Notes under the pieces: generated by a model
What the model saw: the letters and a program-made list of their open reading frames with translations, nothing else
The model's database searches: none
Told to the model about the DNA's origin: nothing
Position numbers and translations under genes: made by a program
Shown here: positions 53,814-53,961 of the stretch, one piece after another
Layout of the letters: the number at the start of each line of letters is the position of its first letter
Position numbering within the stretch: position 1 is the stretch's first letter
NCBI GenBank assembly: GCA_947473305.1
Contig: CANJCB010000028.1
Location: 1 to 53,961, forward strand
Origin: Rhodospirillales bacterium
GTDB taxonomy: Bacteria > Pseudomonadota > Alphaproteobacteria > ATCC43930 > CGMCC-115725
Length of the DNA stretch: 53,961 bases
Reading direction: 5' to 3'

Positions 53814-53961
53814 TGAACCGCGCCGGGTTTGCCGGAGGCTCCAACTCCTGAGAAGGTGGGGCCATGATGAGCAAGACAACGAACAAGTTTTCACCGGAAG
53901 TTCGCGAGCGGGCAGTCCGGATGGTTCAGGATCACCTGGTCGATTACCCGTCACGGTGGGC
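53814..53961 (+). mobile_element. Partial IS3-family insertion sequence, cut by the window edge
   Basis: The terminus TGAACCGCGCCGGGTTTGCC at 53814-53833 resembles the left inverted repeat of IS3-subgroup elements, followed by the first open frame at 53864. The right end lies outside the window, so completeness is unknown. Confidence 0.8.
53864..53961 (+). CDS. IS3-family transposase OrfA, N-terminal fragment
   Basis: The frame begins [20 protein letters not shown] and continues [12 protein letters not shown] to the window edge. This is the usual N-terminal HTH of IS3-family OrfA proteins. The ATG at 53867 may be the true start; GAAGGTGGGG provides the ribosome site. The leucine zipper and OrfB frame would lie beyond the window. 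Confidence 0.85.
   Translation, partial: MMSKTTNKFSPEVRERAVRMVQDHLVDYPSRW

Overview
The window is GC-rich chromosomal DNA, most likely from an alphaproteobacterium. The signs are the Rrf2-regulated sufB-C-D-S-U-T operon, the guaB-rsmB-guaA arrangement, an intracellular PHB depolymerase, a cytochrome c', and a rhizobial-type palindromic repeat. I cannot fix the order or genus from sequence alone. Partial insertion sequences cut both window edges: an IS5-family element on the left and an IS3-family element on the right. A complete IS1380-family transposase lies at about 3.9-5.3 kb.

Layout. (1) 0.1-3.7 kb: phaZ, a diheme cytochrome c, a cytochrome c' and a DoxX-like membrane protein. (2) 3.9-5.3 kb: IS1380-type transposase. 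(3) 5.5-11.7 kb: a complete SUF iron-sulfur assembly operon headed by its Rrf2 regulator. (4) 11.9-14.2 kb: a candidate 27-residue membrane peptide, then an OmpR-type response regulator and its sensor kinase. (5) 14.2-21.5 kb: housekeeping genes reading leftward (ppx/gppA, rlmE, guaB, rsmB, guaA, an ArsC/YffB-like protein) and a tRNA-Gln(CUG). (6) 21.6-27.3 kb: a DHA2 exporter, glutaminyl-tRNA synthetase, a DUF4337 membrane protein, an FkbM methyltransferase and a DUF2786-like protein with a C-terminal helix-turn-helix. (7) 27.4-30.7 kb: a family 5 solute-binding protein, small secreted or lipid-anchored Tyr/Trp-rich proteins and two small unknown genes, with a 30-31 bp periodic array of GTTACAAA boxes between the latter. 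(8) 30.7-53.6 kb: an accessory catabolic region.

The accessory region holds two tandem amidases, a PF04199 cyclase/formamidase-type hydrolase, a translationally coupled molybdenum hydroxylase operon with two different large subunits, two TauD-type dioxygenases, a dienelactone hydrolase, a sirtuin, an E1/transketolase-like enzyme with a divergent Lrp regulator, a second solute-binding protein, two DHA2 exporters and a 2-hydroxyacid dehydrogenase. Many functions occur as paralogous pairs: amidase, Mo large subunit, dioxygenase, binding protein and exporter. The set suggests uptake, hydroxylation and hydrolysis of nitrogen-containing, possibly heterocyclic, compounds. The substrate cannot be named from sequence.

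The observations I rate highest are the phased GTTACAAA array at 30.15-30.29 kb, the two-large-subunit hydroxylase inside the paired-paralogue cluster, and two unlisted small membrane-protein genes (11892-11975 and 53459-53554) with good ribosome-binding sites.
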